Shown: positions 26,311-35,774, counted from the first letter of the stretch. The stretch is DNA of 64,000 bases from Anaeromyxobacter terrae (GCF_022690685.1 NZ_JALCYY010000004.1:1-64000); one strand, 5' to 3'. Numbers and translations: made by a program. The notes: a model not told the origin generated them from the letters alone.

Positions 26311-26552
26311 GGATCACTCCTTCGTTCGGGCCCCCGGAGCGGAGCCTGCGCAACTCATGACGACCGCGGCGTCGTGCCGCAACCCCTCGCGGCCGGATCG
26401 GACGTTTGCGCCCCGAGCGTGTCGGCCGGCTGCCCCGTGCTGGGGAGGACGTGCGCCCTGCGCGGGCCCCTCGGGCGGCTCGACCCGGGCCGCGCGACCG
26501 CCTCGGCCTGGTCACCCCACCGAAGGCTCGGCCTCGTGACTCACGGATGACC

Positions 26553-26572
26553 CGCGCGGCGTAAACCGCGCG
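26553..26572 (+). promoter_or_regulatory. Hairpin immediately before the radical SAM start codon
   Basis: CGCGCGG-CGTAAA-CCGCGCG has perfect 7-bp arms and ends one base before the ATG at 26574. No Shine-Dalgarno sequence is present. It could be an operator, or an RNA hairpin limiting translation. Confidence 0.4.
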
Positions 26573-26573
26573 A

Positions 26574-28145
26574 ATGCGTGCACTCCTCGTGCAGGGCTCC
26601 ACGCCGCCGACGTACTGGGGTTACGGGCACAGCCTCCCGTTCATCCGCAAGGACGCGGCGCTCCCGCCGCTCGGGCTCGCGACGCTCGCGGCGCACCTGC
26701 CGGCGAGCTGGGAGCTCAGGCTCCACGACGAGCACCTCGAGGCGCTGCCGGACGAGCTCCTCCGCTGGGCGGACGCGGTGCTCGTGTCGGGCATGCTCGT
26801 GCAGGCTCCGTCGATGCGCGCGACCCTCGCGCGCGCCGCCGCGCTCGGCAAGGTCACCGTCGCGGGCGGGCCCGCCCCCACCACCTTGCCGGAGCGGTTC
26901 CCGGAGGCGGGGTACGTGTTCCAGGGCGAGGCCGAGGGCCGGCTCGAGCGGCTCGTCGAAGCGCTCGAGCACCCCGGCGGTCACGACCGCGTCCTCTCGC
27001 CAGCCGGCGAGGAGCGGCCCGATCTCGCGCTCGCGCGGGTCCCGCGCTTCGATCTCCTCGCCCTCGACCGCTACGCGAGCCACGCGATCCAGGTGTCGCG
27101 CGGGTGCCCGTTCAGCTGCGAGTTCTGCGACATCATCGAGGTCTTCGGGCGCACGCCGAGGGTGAAGACCGCGGCGCAGGTGCTCGCCGAGCTGGAGGCG
27201 CTCCGCCGCCTCGGAGCGCGCGGGCCGCTGTTCCTCGTCGACGACAACTTCATCGGCAACCGGCGCGCGGCGGCCCGGCTCCTCCCCGAGATCGCGCGCT
27301 GGCAGGAGGCGCACGGGCGGCCGTTCGACCTCTACACGGAGGCGAGCCTCGATCTCGCGACGCTCCCGGAGCTGCTCGCCGCGATGATCGACGCCGGCTT
27401 CTCCGCGGTGTTCGTGGGGATCGAGACGCCCGATCGCGCCGCCCTCCAGGAGGCCGGCAAGCGCCAGAACCTGCGCGTCGATCCGGCGGAGGCGGTGATG
27501 CGCCTCACCGCCGCCGGGCTCGAGGTGTTCGCCGGGTTCATCGTGGGCTTCGACGCCGACGACGCGGGCACGTTCGCGCGCCAGCGCGCGTTCATCCAGG
27601 CGCTCCCGATCCCGCGCGCGATGGTCGGGACGCTGACCGCCCTGCCCGGCACCGCGCTGTGGCGACGGCTCGCGCGCGAGGGTCGGCTGCGCGCCGAGGC
27701 CAGCGGTGACCAGTTCGGCGAGACGAACTTCGAGCCGGCCATGGGCGAGCTGCCGCTCCTCGAGGGCTACCGCCGGCTGCTCGCGGAGCTCTACGACGAG
27801 GACGCGTACTTCCGCCGCTGCGCGCTGCACCTCGCGCTCGCGCCGGCCCGCCCGAGCCCGCTCAGGCCGGGGTCCCTCGCCGCGCTCGCGCGGATCGTCT
27901 GGCGCCTCGGCGCGCGCGGATCGCGCCGCCGGCACTTCTGGCGCCTCGTCGCCCAGGCGCTGCGGCTCGGCCCCGCGGCGGTCCCGCGCGCGGTGACGCT
28001 CGCGGTGCTCGGCGAGCACCTCCTCCGCTACACGCACGAGGAGGTGCTGCCGCGCCTCGACGGGCGGCTCGCCGCGCTCCGGGCGGCCGGACCCGGGTCC
28101 GGCGCCGGGCTCGCTCGCGCGGCTGCGGCGCCGTCCGCCTCCTGA
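26574..28145 (+). CDS. B12-binding radical SAM protein (DUF4070/HpnP-like)
   Basis: A 523-residue enzyme. Residues about 1-130 form a cobalamin-binding-like Rossmann domain (GHSLPFIRKDAALPPLGLAT, then VAGGPAPTT). The radical SAM core starts at VSRGCPFSCEFCDII, with the CxxxCxxC cluster ligands. FLVDDNFIGN, YTEASLDLA, FVGIETP and GFIVGFDAD are conserved in B12-dependent radical SAM methylases. The C-terminal region with the LTALPGTALW and NFEP segments matches the DUF4070 group that includes hopanoid 2-methylase HpnP. No hopanoid genes are adjacent, so I do not assign HpnP; a methylase or lipid-modifying role is inferred. The start has no obvious ribosome site. Confidence 0.82.
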   Translation: MRALLVQGSTPPTYWGYGHSLPFIRKDAALPPLGLATLAAHLPASWELRLHDEHLEALPDELLRWADAVLVSGMLVQAPSMRATLARAAALGKVTVAGGPAPTTLPERFPEAGYVFQGEAEGRLERLVEALEHPGGHDRVLSPAGEERPDLALARVPRFDLLALDRYASHAIQVSRGCPFSCEFCDIIEVFGRTPRVKTAAQVLAELEALRRLGARGPLFLVDDNFIGNRRAAARLLPEIARWQEAHGRPFDLYTEASLDLATLPELLAAMIDAGFSAVFVGIETPDRAALQEAGKRQNLRVDPAEAVMRLTAAGLEVFAGFIVGFDADDAGTFARQRAFIQALPIPRAMVGTLTALPGTALWRRLAREGRLRAEASGDQFGETNFEPAMGELPLLEGYRRLLAELYDEDAYFRRCALHLALAPARPSPLRPGSLAALARIVWRLGARGSRRRHFWRLVAQALRLGPAAVPRAVTLAVLGEHLLRYTHEEVLPRLDGRLAALRAAGPGSGAGLARAAAAPSAS

Positions 28146-28175
28146 CGGCGACCGGCGCCTCGGACCGCGCGGGAG

Positions 28176-28190
28176 CCCTCGGCCCGAGGG
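28176..28190. terminator. Hairpin between convergent radical SAM and Cache genes
   Basis: CCCTCGG-C-CCGAGGG is a perfect 7-bp inverted repeat in the 54-base gap between the two stops. The one-base loop means the inner pair must open. No T tract. Confidence 0.35.
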
Positions 28191-28199
28191 GCGGCGCGC

Positions 28200-28661
28200 C
28201 TACTTCTTGTAGGCGCCGGCGACGAGCACCACGCCGTCGACGAGCTCGAAGTACGCCACCTTCTGCTCGACCTTGTTCGTGACGGGGTTGTTGAACTTGT
28301 ACTGCTGCCAGCCCTTCCCGTGCTTCCGGGCGAGCTGGAGCCGCTCGCGGACGAACTCCCGCCCGTCGGGGTCCTTGTCGCTCATGTTGTTCTTGCCGAC
28401 GCGCTCCGGCTTCGTCGGGTGCGCGAGACAGGTGCCGTCGAGGTCGTACGCGAAGACGTACAGATCCCGGTAGATGAACGGACCGTGCGGGTCGTTGAAG
28501 GTCGCGATCGCCTTCTCCTTGCCCTCCTTCTTCATGAACAGCGCCGCCCGGTGCACGAGCAGCTCGGCGTCCTTGCTGGTGGCGTACGGCTCTGCGGCGG
28601 CGGCCTGCCCGAACGCTCCGAGGACGACGGCGGCGAGGGCGGCGGCGAGGAGCTTCTTCAT
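28200..28661 (-). CDS. Secreted Cache-domain protein
   Basis: A 153-residue periplasmic protein with a signal peptide (MKKLLAAALAAVVLGAFGQA). A single Cache_2-type sensory domain follows: FNDPHGPFIYRDLYVFAYDL, GTCLAHPTKPERVGKN and a final strand VAYFELVDGVVLVAGAYKK. Such domains bind small ligands such as organic acids. GGAGG lies seven bases before the ATG. It lies 67 bases downstream of the chemoreceptor gene on the same strand, suggesting co-transcription and possibly a ligand-presenting partner for that receptor, which is an inference. Confidence 0.82.
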   Translation of the reverse strand: MKKLLAAALAAVVLGAFGQAAAAEPYATSKDAELLVHRAALFMKKEGKEKAIATFNDPHGPFIYRDLYVFAYDLDGTCLAHPTKPERVGKNNMSDKDPDGREFVRERLQLARKHGKGWQQYKFNNPVTNKVEQKVAYFELVDGVVLVAGAYKK

Positions 28662-28728
28662 GCGGGATCCTCCAGGATCGGGGTGCGAGATCGGGTCGGC
28701 GGGTGGAGCGTCGCGGGGCGGCCCCGGG

Positions 28729-30345
28729 TCAGCGGGCGCCGGCGGCGCGCAGGCGGGGCAGGTCGGCCGGGGCGAGCGCGCGCGGGTGGGCGTCCGGCGC
28801 CTTCGCGGGGCCGTCGTCCGCGACGGTGAAGAAGGCGGCCCGCTCGCGGAGCGCGTCGGCGTGGGTGGAGAGCTCCTCGGCGGTGGCAGACAGCTCCTCG
28901 GCGGCGGAGGCGTTCCGCTGCGTGACCTGATCGACGACCGTCATCGCCTTCGAGAGCTGACCCACGCCGGCCGACTGCTCCTGCGACGCCGCCGAGACCT
29001 CGCGCACCCGCTCGGCGGTCGTCGCGATGGTCGTCACGAGCTCCGCGAGGAGCCCGCCGCTGCGCTCGGCGACGCCGACGGAGCGGGCGGCGAGCTCGCC
29101 GATCTCCTTCGCGGCCGCCTGGCTGCGCTCGGCGAGCTTTCGGACCTCGGTCGCCACGACGCCGAAGCCCCGCCCCTGCTCGCCCGCCCGCGCCGCCTCG
29201 ATGGCGGCGTTCAGGGCGAGGAGGTTCGTCTGGTAGGCGATCTCCTCGACGATCGAGACCCGGTCGGCGATGGCGCGCATCGCGTTCACGGTCTCCGCGA
29301 CGGCCGCGCCGCTGCGCTCCGCGTTCCTCGCGCCCTCGCCCGCCATCCGCTCCACGTCCCGGCTGCTCGCCGCGTTGGAGCCGATGGACGCGTTCATCTC
29401 CTCGAGCAGCGCCGAGGTCTCCTCCACGCTGGAGGCCTGCTCGCCGGTGCCCTGCGAGAGCTGCTGCGAGGTGGCGGAGACCTGGCCCGCGACCGAGGCC
29501 AGCGCGGCGGCGCCGGAGCGCACGTCGCCGATCACCTGCGCGAGCTGTGCGCCCATCCGGCGCATCGCGGCCTGCAGGTCGCCGAGCTCGTCCTGGCTCG
29601 TCACCTCCACCGCGTCGCGCAGGTCGCCCGCCTCGATCCGCTCCGCCGCCTGCACGACCGAGCGGAGGCCGCGGCGGATGGCGCGGACGAGGAACGCCCC
29701 GGCGGCGGCGAGCGCCGTCGTCGCGAAGAGGAAGACGAGCGCGATGTCGCGCCGGGCCTCGGCCTCGGCGTCGCGGGCGCGCGCCTCGCTCGCGTCGGCG
29801 GCGGCGCGGGTCTCCGCCGCGCTCGCGTCGACGACCTCGAGGAGCCGCTGCGCGTCGACGCGGAGGCGCTCGAACGCGTCCGTGACGTCGTGCTGCGCGC
29901 CGGCCTCCTCCGCGAACTGGCCCGCCGCGCCCGCCTCCTGCCTCGCCCGCGCGGCGGCGTCGAGCTGCGCGAGATCCTGCTTCCAGCGGTCGAGCGCGGG
30001 CGCGATCGCGGGCGCCCCGGCGTCCGCGCCACGCCGCGCCGCCTCGAACCCCCGCTCGGCGTCCACCGCCTCGCGGAGCTGGCCGGCGATCAGCGCAAGC
30101 GCGGCCTCGTGCACCGCCGGCTCGAGGGTGCCGTTCTCGACCGCCGAGGCCGCGCCCGTGGCGCGCCCCACCGCCGTGGCGAGGCGCGACACCGCGACGA
30201 GCTGGGGCACCTTCGCGCGCGCGTAGTCGCCGACCACGCCGCCCATCGAGGACGTGGCGAGGAGACCGGCGCCGCCGACCAGCGCGACGAAGATCACCGC
30301 CACGACGAGGAGTCCCAGCACCTTCCCACTGAGCCGCAGCTTCAT
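28729..30345 (-). CDS. Methyl-accepting chemotaxis protein
   Basis: A 538-residue chemoreceptor. It has an N-terminal membrane helix ([20 protein letters not shown]), a mostly helical periplasmic domain (about residues 32-190), a second membrane helix ([20 protein letters not shown]) and a HAMP segment. The long cytoplasmic signalling coiled coil has the conserved hairpin tip [20 protein letters not shown] followed by [18 protein letters not shown]. The ATG at 30345 is preferred because AGGTGA lies five bases upstream; an in-frame GTG three codons earlier is possible. No che genes are near. A secreted Cache protein lies downstream. Confidence 0.92.
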   Translation of the reverse strand: MKLRLSGKVLGLLVVAVIFVALVGGAGLLATSSMGGVVGDYARAKVPQLVAVSRLATAVGRATGAASAVENGTLEPAVHEAALALIAGQLREAVDAERGFEAARRGADAGAPAIAPALDRWKQDLAQLDAAARARQEAGAAGQFAEEAGAQHDVTDAFERLRVDAQRLLEVVDASAAETRAAADASEARARDAEAEARRDIALVFLFATTALAAAGAFLVRAIRRGLRSVVQAAERIEAGDLRDAVEVTSQDELGDLQAAMRRMGAQLAQVIGDVRSGAAALASVAGQVSATSQQLSQGTGEQASSVEETSALLEEMNASIGSNAASSRDVERMAGEGARNAERSGAAVAETVNAMRAIADRVSIVEEIAYQTNLLALNAAIEAARAGEQGRGFGVVATEVRKLAERSQAAAKEIGELAARSVGVAERSGGLLAELVTTIATTAERVREVSAASQEQSAGVGQLSKAMTVVDQVTQRNASAAEELSATAEELSTHADALRERAAFFTVADDGPAKAPDAHPRALAPADLPRLRAAGAR

Positions 30346-30569
30346 CACGTTCACCTACCCGGACAGGACGTCTCGACCGTCCTCCGAATGCAGGACGGAG
30401 GCCGCCTGTGGCGGATCCGCGCACCGTCAAGAAGCGGGGGTCCAAGCTGCCGCCGATCCTGGGACCCGGGCGGATAGGGCTCCGCGGCCGCCGCAGGCGG
30501 ACGGGCCCGGCCCGGCCGACCCGAGGTCGAGCACACCCGCCGGCCGGGACCCGGGCGCGCCAATCCCTT

Positions 30570-32084
30570 ATGTTCCCTCCGCGACCTGCCGTGACGCTCG
30601 CCGACCTCATCGACCTCGAGGCCCAGCTCGCCCGCGATCGGGACGCGCCCGCCGGCGCGCTCGAGCGGCGCGATCGCGAGGCGCTGCGGGAGGACTCCCG
30701 CGCGGGCGGACGGGCGGAGCTGCTCGGCCGCTGGCTCGCCGCGCTCCGCGAGCGCGAGCCGGGCCTCCTCTTCCCCGGGCGCACGGTGTCCCGCGCGCTG
30801 GCCGGCGTCCGGCTCGCGCTGGCGGCGCTGGGGCTCGCGCTCGGCTGGGGCGCAGCCACCGCGCTCCTGCACTACACCGGCGAGCACCCCGTGAACGTGT
30901 GGGACGTGCTGCTCGTCCTCGTCGGCGTGCAGGTGCTCCTGCTCCTGTTCCTCCTCTCCGCGTTCCTCTTCCCTCTCGCGACGCTCGGGGCGCCGCTCGT
31001 GGGCGTCTTCCGCGAGGCGGTCGGGGCGCTCTACCCGCGCCTCGCCAGGCGCGCCGCGGGAACGGCGCGCGCGGAGGAGTGGCGCGCGCTCTGGCACCGG
31101 CTGCGCAGCCGCCGCTCGCTGTACCACGCCGTGGAGCCCTGGCTCCTGCTCGGCGCGACGCAGACGTTCGGGGTCGCCTTCAACGTCGGGGCGCTCCTCG
31201 GGTGCCTGCGCCTCGTCGTCTTCTCCGACATCGCCTTCGCCTGGAGCACGACGCTCGTCGACCTCGACGCGCCTCGCTTCCACGCCCTCGTCTCCGCGCT
31301 CGCGCGGCCGTGGGCGTGGCTCTGGCCCGACGCCGCCCCCTCGCTCGCCCTGGTGGAGGCGACGCGCTACTCGCGCCTCGAGGGCGCCTACCTGCACGCA
31401 GGCGCCGGCCGCGCCGCGGATCTCGCCCTCGTCGGCGGGTGGTGGCGCTTCCTCCTCGCCGCGGTCGCGACCTACGGCCTCCTCCCGCGCGCGCTCGCGC
31501 TCGCCGTCGCCCGCCTCCGCGCCGCGCGCCTCCTCGCCCGCCTGCCGCTCGACGACGCCGAGATCTCGCGCGTCCTCGCCCGGCTCGCAGGCCCGCTCGT
31601 CGAGACGGGCGCGGTCGTCCCCGAGCCCGCGCTCTCCGGGGCGCTCCAGGGTCCGGTCCCCGCCGCCGCGCCGCCCGCGGGGACGCGCTGCGCGGTGGTG
31701 CTCTGGCGAGACGTGCCGGAGCACCCGGGCCTCGCGGCGGCCATCGCGCGGCAGGTCCGGTGCGAGATCGCGAACGTGCACGCCGCCGGCGGGCGTGAGG
31801 GGCGCGACGAGCTCGGCGCGCGCTGGCTCGCCGCGGTGGACGGGGCGGAGCCGGTGGTCGTGGTCGCCGAGGGCTTCGAGGCGCCGGATCGGGCGGCGCT
31901 GCGGCTCGTGCGCGACCTGCGCGCCGCCCTGGGCCCCCGCCGGCACCTGCTCGTGCTCGTGGCGGAGGTGAGGGAGGACCGCGTCGGCCCGGCCGCGGAC
32001 GCGACCGTCCGCACCTGGCGAGAGGGGCTCGCCCGGCTCGAGGATCCGTACCTCGCCGTCGAGCCGCTCCGGGGGGCGCCGTGA
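30570..32084 (+). CDS. DUF2868 membrane protein
   Basis: A 504-residue membrane protein of the DUF2868 family, usually encoded directly before a DUF3482 GTPase. It starts with LADLIDLEAQLARDR and has paired membrane helices around residues 85-145 (VRLALAALGLALGWGAATAL, then VWDVLLVLVGVQVLLLLFLL). A conserved YHAVEPWLLLGATQTFGVAF segment leads to two more helical hairpins. The C-terminal part looks soluble (RCAVVLWRDVPEHPG). ATG 30570 begins the recognisable domain. The stop overlaps the next gene as GTGA, so the two products are probably made in equal amounts and act together at the inner membrane. Biochemical role unknown. Confidence 0.8.
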   Translation: MFPPRPAVTLADLIDLEAQLARDRDAPAGALERRDREALREDSRAGGRAELLGRWLAALREREPGLLFPGRTVSRALAGVRLALAALGLALGWGAATALLHYTGEHPVNVWDVLLVLVGVQVLLLLFLLSAFLFPLATLGAPLVGVFREAVGALYPRLARRAAGTARAEEWRALWHRLRSRRSLYHAVEPWLLLGATQTFGVAFNVGALLGCLRLVVFSDIAFAWSTTLVDLDAPRFHALVSALARPWAWLWPDAAPSLALVEATRYSRLEGAYLHAGAGRAADLALVGGWWRFLLAAVATYGLLPRALALAVARLRAARLLARLPLDDAEISRVLARLAGPLVETGAVVPEPALSGALQGPVPAAAPPAGTRCAVVLWRDVPEHPGLAAAIARQVRCEIANVHAAGGREGRDELGARWLAAVDGAEPVVVVAEGFEAPDRAALRLVRDLRAALGPRRHLLVLVAEVREDRVGPAADATVRTWREGLARLEDPYLAVEPLRGAP

Positions 32085-33610
32085 TCCCGGCGGTGCCGCG
32101 CTTCGCGGTGGTCGGCCGCGTGAACAAGGGGAAGTCGAGCATCGTCGCGACGCTCGCGGAGGACGACTCGGTGCGCATCGACGCGCGGCCGGGGACCACC
32201 ACCGAGGTCCGCGAGTTCCCGGTCCGCGTGGACGGGCGGACGCTGTTCGTGCTCGTCGACACGCCGGGGTTCGAGGACGCGCCGCGCGCGCTCGCCTGGC
32301 TCCGCGCGCGCGAGGTGAGCGCCGCGGAGCGGCCGGCGCGCGTCGCCGAGCTCCTGCGCGCCTTCGAGGGCACCTCCGAGTTCGTCGAGGAGCGCCGCCT
32401 GCTCGCGCCGATCCTCGCCGGCGCGAGCGTGCTGTACGTCGTCGACGGCACGCACCCGTACCGCCCCAACTACGACGCGGAGATGGAGATCCTCCGCTGG
32501 ACGGGCCGGCCCGGGATGGCGCTCGTCAACCGGATCGGCACGGAGGACCACGCGGCCGAGTGGCGCCGCGCGCTCGATCAGCACTTCAAGATCGTGCGCG
32601 ACTTCGACGCGTTCTCGGTCTCGTTCGAGGAGCGCGTGCACCTCCTGCAGGTCTTCCGGGAGCTCCGGCCCGACTGGCGCGCAGCGGTGGACGAGGCCGT
32701 GGCCGCGCTCGTCGCGCAGCGCCGGCGGCGCCGGGAGGAGGCGGCCGCGCTCGTCTCCAGCCTCCTCGTGGACGCGCTCACGCACACCGAGGAGCTCGCG
32801 GTCGAGGACGAGGCCGCCATCGAGGAGCAGCGCGACCGGCTCGAGCGGAGCTTCCACGACGCGCTCCGCGCGCGAGAGCAGGAGGCGCGCCGTCGCGTCG
32901 AGGCGCTCTACGGTCACCGCGAGGCGCGGTTCGACGAGGGCCCCGGCCTCGAGCGGCCGGTGTACCGCCAGGATCTCTTCGCCGAGGAGGCGTGGAAGAT
33001 GCTCGGGCTCTCGCCCGCACAGCTCGTCGCCGCCGGCGCGCTCGCCGGCGCGGCGATCGGCGGCGCGGTGGACGCCGCGGTCGGCGGCGCGAGCATCTTC
33101 GCGGGCACCGTCCTCGGCGGCGCGCTCGGCGGCGGCGGCGCGCTGTACGGCGTCGGGAGGCGCTACGCGCGCGTCCGCTCGATCGGGCCGCCCGGCATCC
33201 CCGGCCTCCTCCTCGACGTCCAGCGCTACTGGTCCGGCGCGCGCCGCTTCCGGATCGGACCCCACGCGCAGCCCAACTTCCCGTGGGTCCTGCTCGATCG
33301 CGCGCTCCTCCACTACGACAGCGTCGTCCGCCGCACCCACGCCCGGCGCGGAGCGATCGCGGTCGACGCCGGCGAGGGCGCGCGGGCAGGCATCGTCGCG
33401 GAGTTCGCGCGCGGCGAGCGGCGCGCGCTCGAGGCGCTCTTCCGGCGGCTCCGGCGCGACCCCTACGACCCGCCGCGCTGGCTGGCGGACGATCTCGAGC
33501 GGGCCATCGCCCGGATCCTGCGCCGCGTGGATCCCGTCCCGGGCGAGGAGCCCTCGACGGGAGAGCTCCCGGGCGGCCCCGCCCCCGCGCGCGGAACGCC
33601 CGCGCGCTGA
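32081..33610 (+). CDS. GTPase with DUF3482 domain
   Basis: A 509-residue protein. The N-terminal GTPase domain has the P-loop GRVNKGKSS, switch I threonines in PGTTTEV, and DTPGFED (G3). The G4 position reads NRIG instead of NKxD, so guanine specificity may be altered. A charged helical middle region follows. A glycine-zipper-like hydrophobic segment at about residues 305-350 (AGALAGAAIGGAVDAAVGGA) probably inserts in the membrane, and the C-terminal domain is typical of DUF3482. It overlaps the DUF2868 gene by four bases. The pair is widespread in proteobacteria, and its function is not established. Confidence 0.85.
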   Translation: MIPAVPRFAVVGRVNKGKSSIVATLAEDDSVRIDARPGTTTEVREFPVRVDGRTLFVLVDTPGFEDAPRALAWLRAREVSAAERPARVAELLRAFEGTSEFVEERRLLAPILAGASVLYVVDGTHPYRPNYDAEMEILRWTGRPGMALVNRIGTEDHAAEWRRALDQHFKIVRDFDAFSVSFEERVHLLQVFRELRPDWRAAVDEAVAALVAQRRRRREEAAALVSSLLVDALTHTEELAVEDEAAIEEQRDRLERSFHDALRAREQEARRRVEALYGHREARFDEGPGLERPVYRQDLFAEEAWKMLGLSPAQLVAAGALAGAAIGGAVDAAVGGASIFAGTVLGGALGGGGALYGVGRRYARVRSIGPPGIPGLLLDVQRYWSGARRFRIGPHAQPNFPWVLLDRALLHYDSVVRRTHARRGAIAVDAGEGARAGIVAEFARGERRALEALFRRLRRDPYDPPRWLADDLERAIARILRRVDPVPGEEPSTGELPGGPAPARGTPAR

Positions 33611-33995
33611 CGGGCCCACCCGCCGCCGCGCGACGGATCTCGCGCTGTGGCCGCCTCCGCGGCGGGCGCCGATGCTCATCATTCATCGCGTCCTGGTGAT
33701 GCAACCGTGCACGCGGTTGCCGCTCGACGAGCGGCCCAGCGCGCGGACCGGTGGGGCATCGACGGGGGTGAGCCCGTGCGGCCCGGAACGCGCCCTTCGG
33801 AGCGGTACGCGAGCGGCAAGCTCGCGGCGAGCGTTGACTGCTGGGACCCGGGCCGAGAGGTCGAACGCCTGGCGGAGGCGCCGCGCCGCGACGTCGGCCC
33901 GACCGAAGCTGGAGAGCCGTCGCTTGGGTGCCGCCGCGGCGGCGAGGCGCCGTCCGCGCGCGGGGCGCCGGCGCAGCCGTGCCGGCCCGCAAGTC
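33611..33995. other. Long non-coding stretch downstream of the GTPase gene
   Basis: No reading frame here has convincing coding features. A palindrome GCAACCG-TGCACG-CGGTTGC with perfect 7-bp arms lies at 33701-33720. Base composition is more mixed than in the flanking genes. Together with 35214-35774 it isolates the HNH gene. Confidence 0.5.
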
Positions 33996-35180
33996 TCACT
34001 GCGCCCACATTCCTAGCTGCAGGACGGGGCGCAGGGGCGCGACGCCAGCGCGTTCCTGCGGCGTCGTGCCCTCGGCCAGGTCGCGGCGGAAGCGCTCCAT
34101 GTGCTCGCGTCCGAAGGTCCTCTCGGCGTGAAGCAGGTTATGAGCTCGGCAGGCGAGCCGTAGATTGTCGATCGTCGAGGGCCCCCCGAGCGCGACGGGT
34201 TGGATGTGGTCGAGCTCGAGCTTCCAGCGGCTGCTGCAGCGGCACCCGTCCGGACCGACCCAGGCGCAGCGCCCGCCGTCGCGCTTCCACACCGCGCGGC
34301 GCACTATCGCTGGGATCGTGGACGTCGGCTCCGGGGACGCCGCCGCGGTCGGCTCCGGGCGCTTTGTCTTTCGCTCCGGCGCGACCGCGCCCTTGCGCTT
34401 GCCGTGCTTCTCGATGGCGCAGCGGATCGCCTCGTGGAGCACCGCCGCCAGGTCACCGTCCGGGATCTTGTGCGAGAGAAGACATCGGAGCGTCTCGAGG
34501 TCCTCCTTGCAGGCGCGGTCGAGGGTGACGCGGAGGGACCAGTGGCTCTCGGTGACCGCCACGGTCTCCGACCTGCGCCTCGGCCTCTCGCTCCGGACTT
34601 CGCGGGTTGCCGGGGACGCGCCGTCTGTCGGGCTCGCGGGCATGGGCGCTGCGGGTGCTCCCTCCGACGGCTCGGCGCGCTCCCCGCCAGCTTCCGGCGC
34701 TGTTAGCGGCAGCGCCGCGCTCGCCTGGGCGGGCTCGCGCTCCGGGAGCTTGCGGATCCCCGCGCGCGGCGCGGCGCGCGCCTGGATGGAGGCGACGAGG
34801 TGCTCGACCTCGGCGCGGGTCCGGTACGCGGCGCGGCAGAGGAGGTCGTCCACGTTCTCCTCGGTGAAAACCTGGCCGAGGAGCGTCACGGTAGACAGGC
34901 AGACGCGCCCATCGCGCAGCGGCGCCTCGAGCCTCGGGAAGCGGCGCAGCACGCGCATGGCCTGGATGCGGCGGCCGGCGGCCCCCTCCCGGAGGTGGAG
35001 GACCTTCAGGCAATAGGCCCAGAGCGAGGCATGCCCCGCCTCGACGAAGGCGCGCCGTCGGTCGAACTCGTCGAGGTGGAGGAGGAAGTCGACCTGGACG
35101 TTTCGTTCCTCTCCGGCGAGCTGGCGCAAGCGAACGGCGAGGGCGTCCGAGTCGAGTGAGGCGGGGGCGAACGAAGACAT
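33996..35180 (-). CDS. HNH endonuclease-motif protein
   Basis: A 394-residue protein. The N-terminal 150 residues form a helical domain (AGEERNVQVDFLLHLDEFDR, then GHASLWAYCLKVLHLREGAA) seen in many high-GC bacterial HNH proteins. A low-complexity Pro/Ala/Ser linker follows. The C-terminal HNH nuclease domain has VWKRDGGRCAWVGPDGCRC, LELDHIQPVALGG (first His), IDNLRLACRAHN (Asn and second His) and LHAERTFG. All HNH residues are present. ATG 35180 is preferred because GGAGG lies 8 bases upstream. A hairpin brackets this ribosome site. Such genes occur in many copies in some genomes and may be mobile, but that is not shown here. Confidence 0.85.
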   Translation of the reverse strand: MSSFAPASLDSDALAVRLRQLAGEERNVQVDFLLHLDEFDRRRAFVEAGHASLWAYCLKVLHLREGAAGRRIQAMRVLRRFPRLEAPLRDGRVCLSTVTLLGQVFTEENVDDLLCRAAYRTRAEVEHLVASIQARAAPRAGIRKLPEREPAQASAALPLTAPEAGGERAEPSEGAPAAPMPASPTDGASPATREVRSERPRRRSETVAVTESHWSLRVTLDRACKEDLETLRCLLSHKIPDGDLAAVLHEAIRCAIEKHGKRKGAVAPERKTKRPEPTAAASPEPTSTIPAIVRRAVWKRDGGRCAWVGPDGCRCSSRWKLELDHIQPVALGGPSTIDNLRLACRAHNLLHAERTFGREHMERFRRDLAEGTTPQERAGVAPLRPVLQLGMWAQ

Positions 35181-35205
35181 AAGGTGCACCTCCATATGCA
35201 CCCTT
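35181..35205 (-). promoter_or_regulatory. Hairpin bracketing the HNH ribosome binding site
   Basis: On the minus strand AAGGGTGCA and TGCACCTT pair (one bulged G) around a loop TATGGAGG that holds the Shine-Dalgarno sequence; the ATG follows the second arm directly. This could limit translation of the nuclease. Confidence 0.4.
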
Positions 35206-35213
35206 CGTAACAC

Positions 35214-35774
35214 GCGATTTCGGGAGCTCCGGAGGCGCTCCAGGCTCGCGCGAGCGCGGCTTTTCTCGGCCTCCTCTCGGCAACCCCCTCCCGCGGTCGA
35301 ACTCGCGCGCCAGGCCCAGCTGCGCGCGCTGGAGCGGCCCTATCGCGCCGCCTCGAACCCCGGAGCGGAACTTCGGCGGGAGCAGTCAAGGACGTTCTTT
35401 ACGCACCGCAACTGGGACGGATTGTTCATATCGTCAGGAAGCCCGTACGACGACCGGCGCTTCCTCTGGCGATAGTTGTCACGATTAGTGAATTGGTGTG
35501 CGCCTCTTCCGGGCTCGCCGCCGCGCGTGGGCGCGAGCGGTCACGGCAAGACGCTCTCGGTGGAGACGCTCGCCTGAACCCGCCACTCCGGCCGGGCCGC
35601 TCGGAACCGTGCCCGGAGAGCGCGATCCCACCTCGTTGATGCCCGAGTCCGATGCGCGCATCCATACGCCAATCCATCGGCGTACGGCCCTCCGGGCGGT
35701 CGACCCTGAGATGTGATGAATCGAGGCCAGCTCGCCCGCGAGGTCCATCGCGGTCGAGGTCGAGGGTCGGGCCC
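35214..35774. other. 560-base region without a recognisable gene
   Basis: The middle (about 35390-35510) is clearly more AT-rich than its surroundings. A frame on the plus strand (about 35299-35475, ending WDGLFISSGSPYDDRRFLWR and a stop) is open but has no start codon with a ribosome site and no recognisable family. It could be gene debris. A GGTCGA tandem tract is at 35752-35770. I see no terminal inverted repeats or transposase remains. Confidence 0.45.

Noticed and set aside
35214-35774. A possible transposon remnant
   Set aside because: No inverted repeats, target duplications or transposase motifs could be found; only AT-richness and one unstarted open frame.
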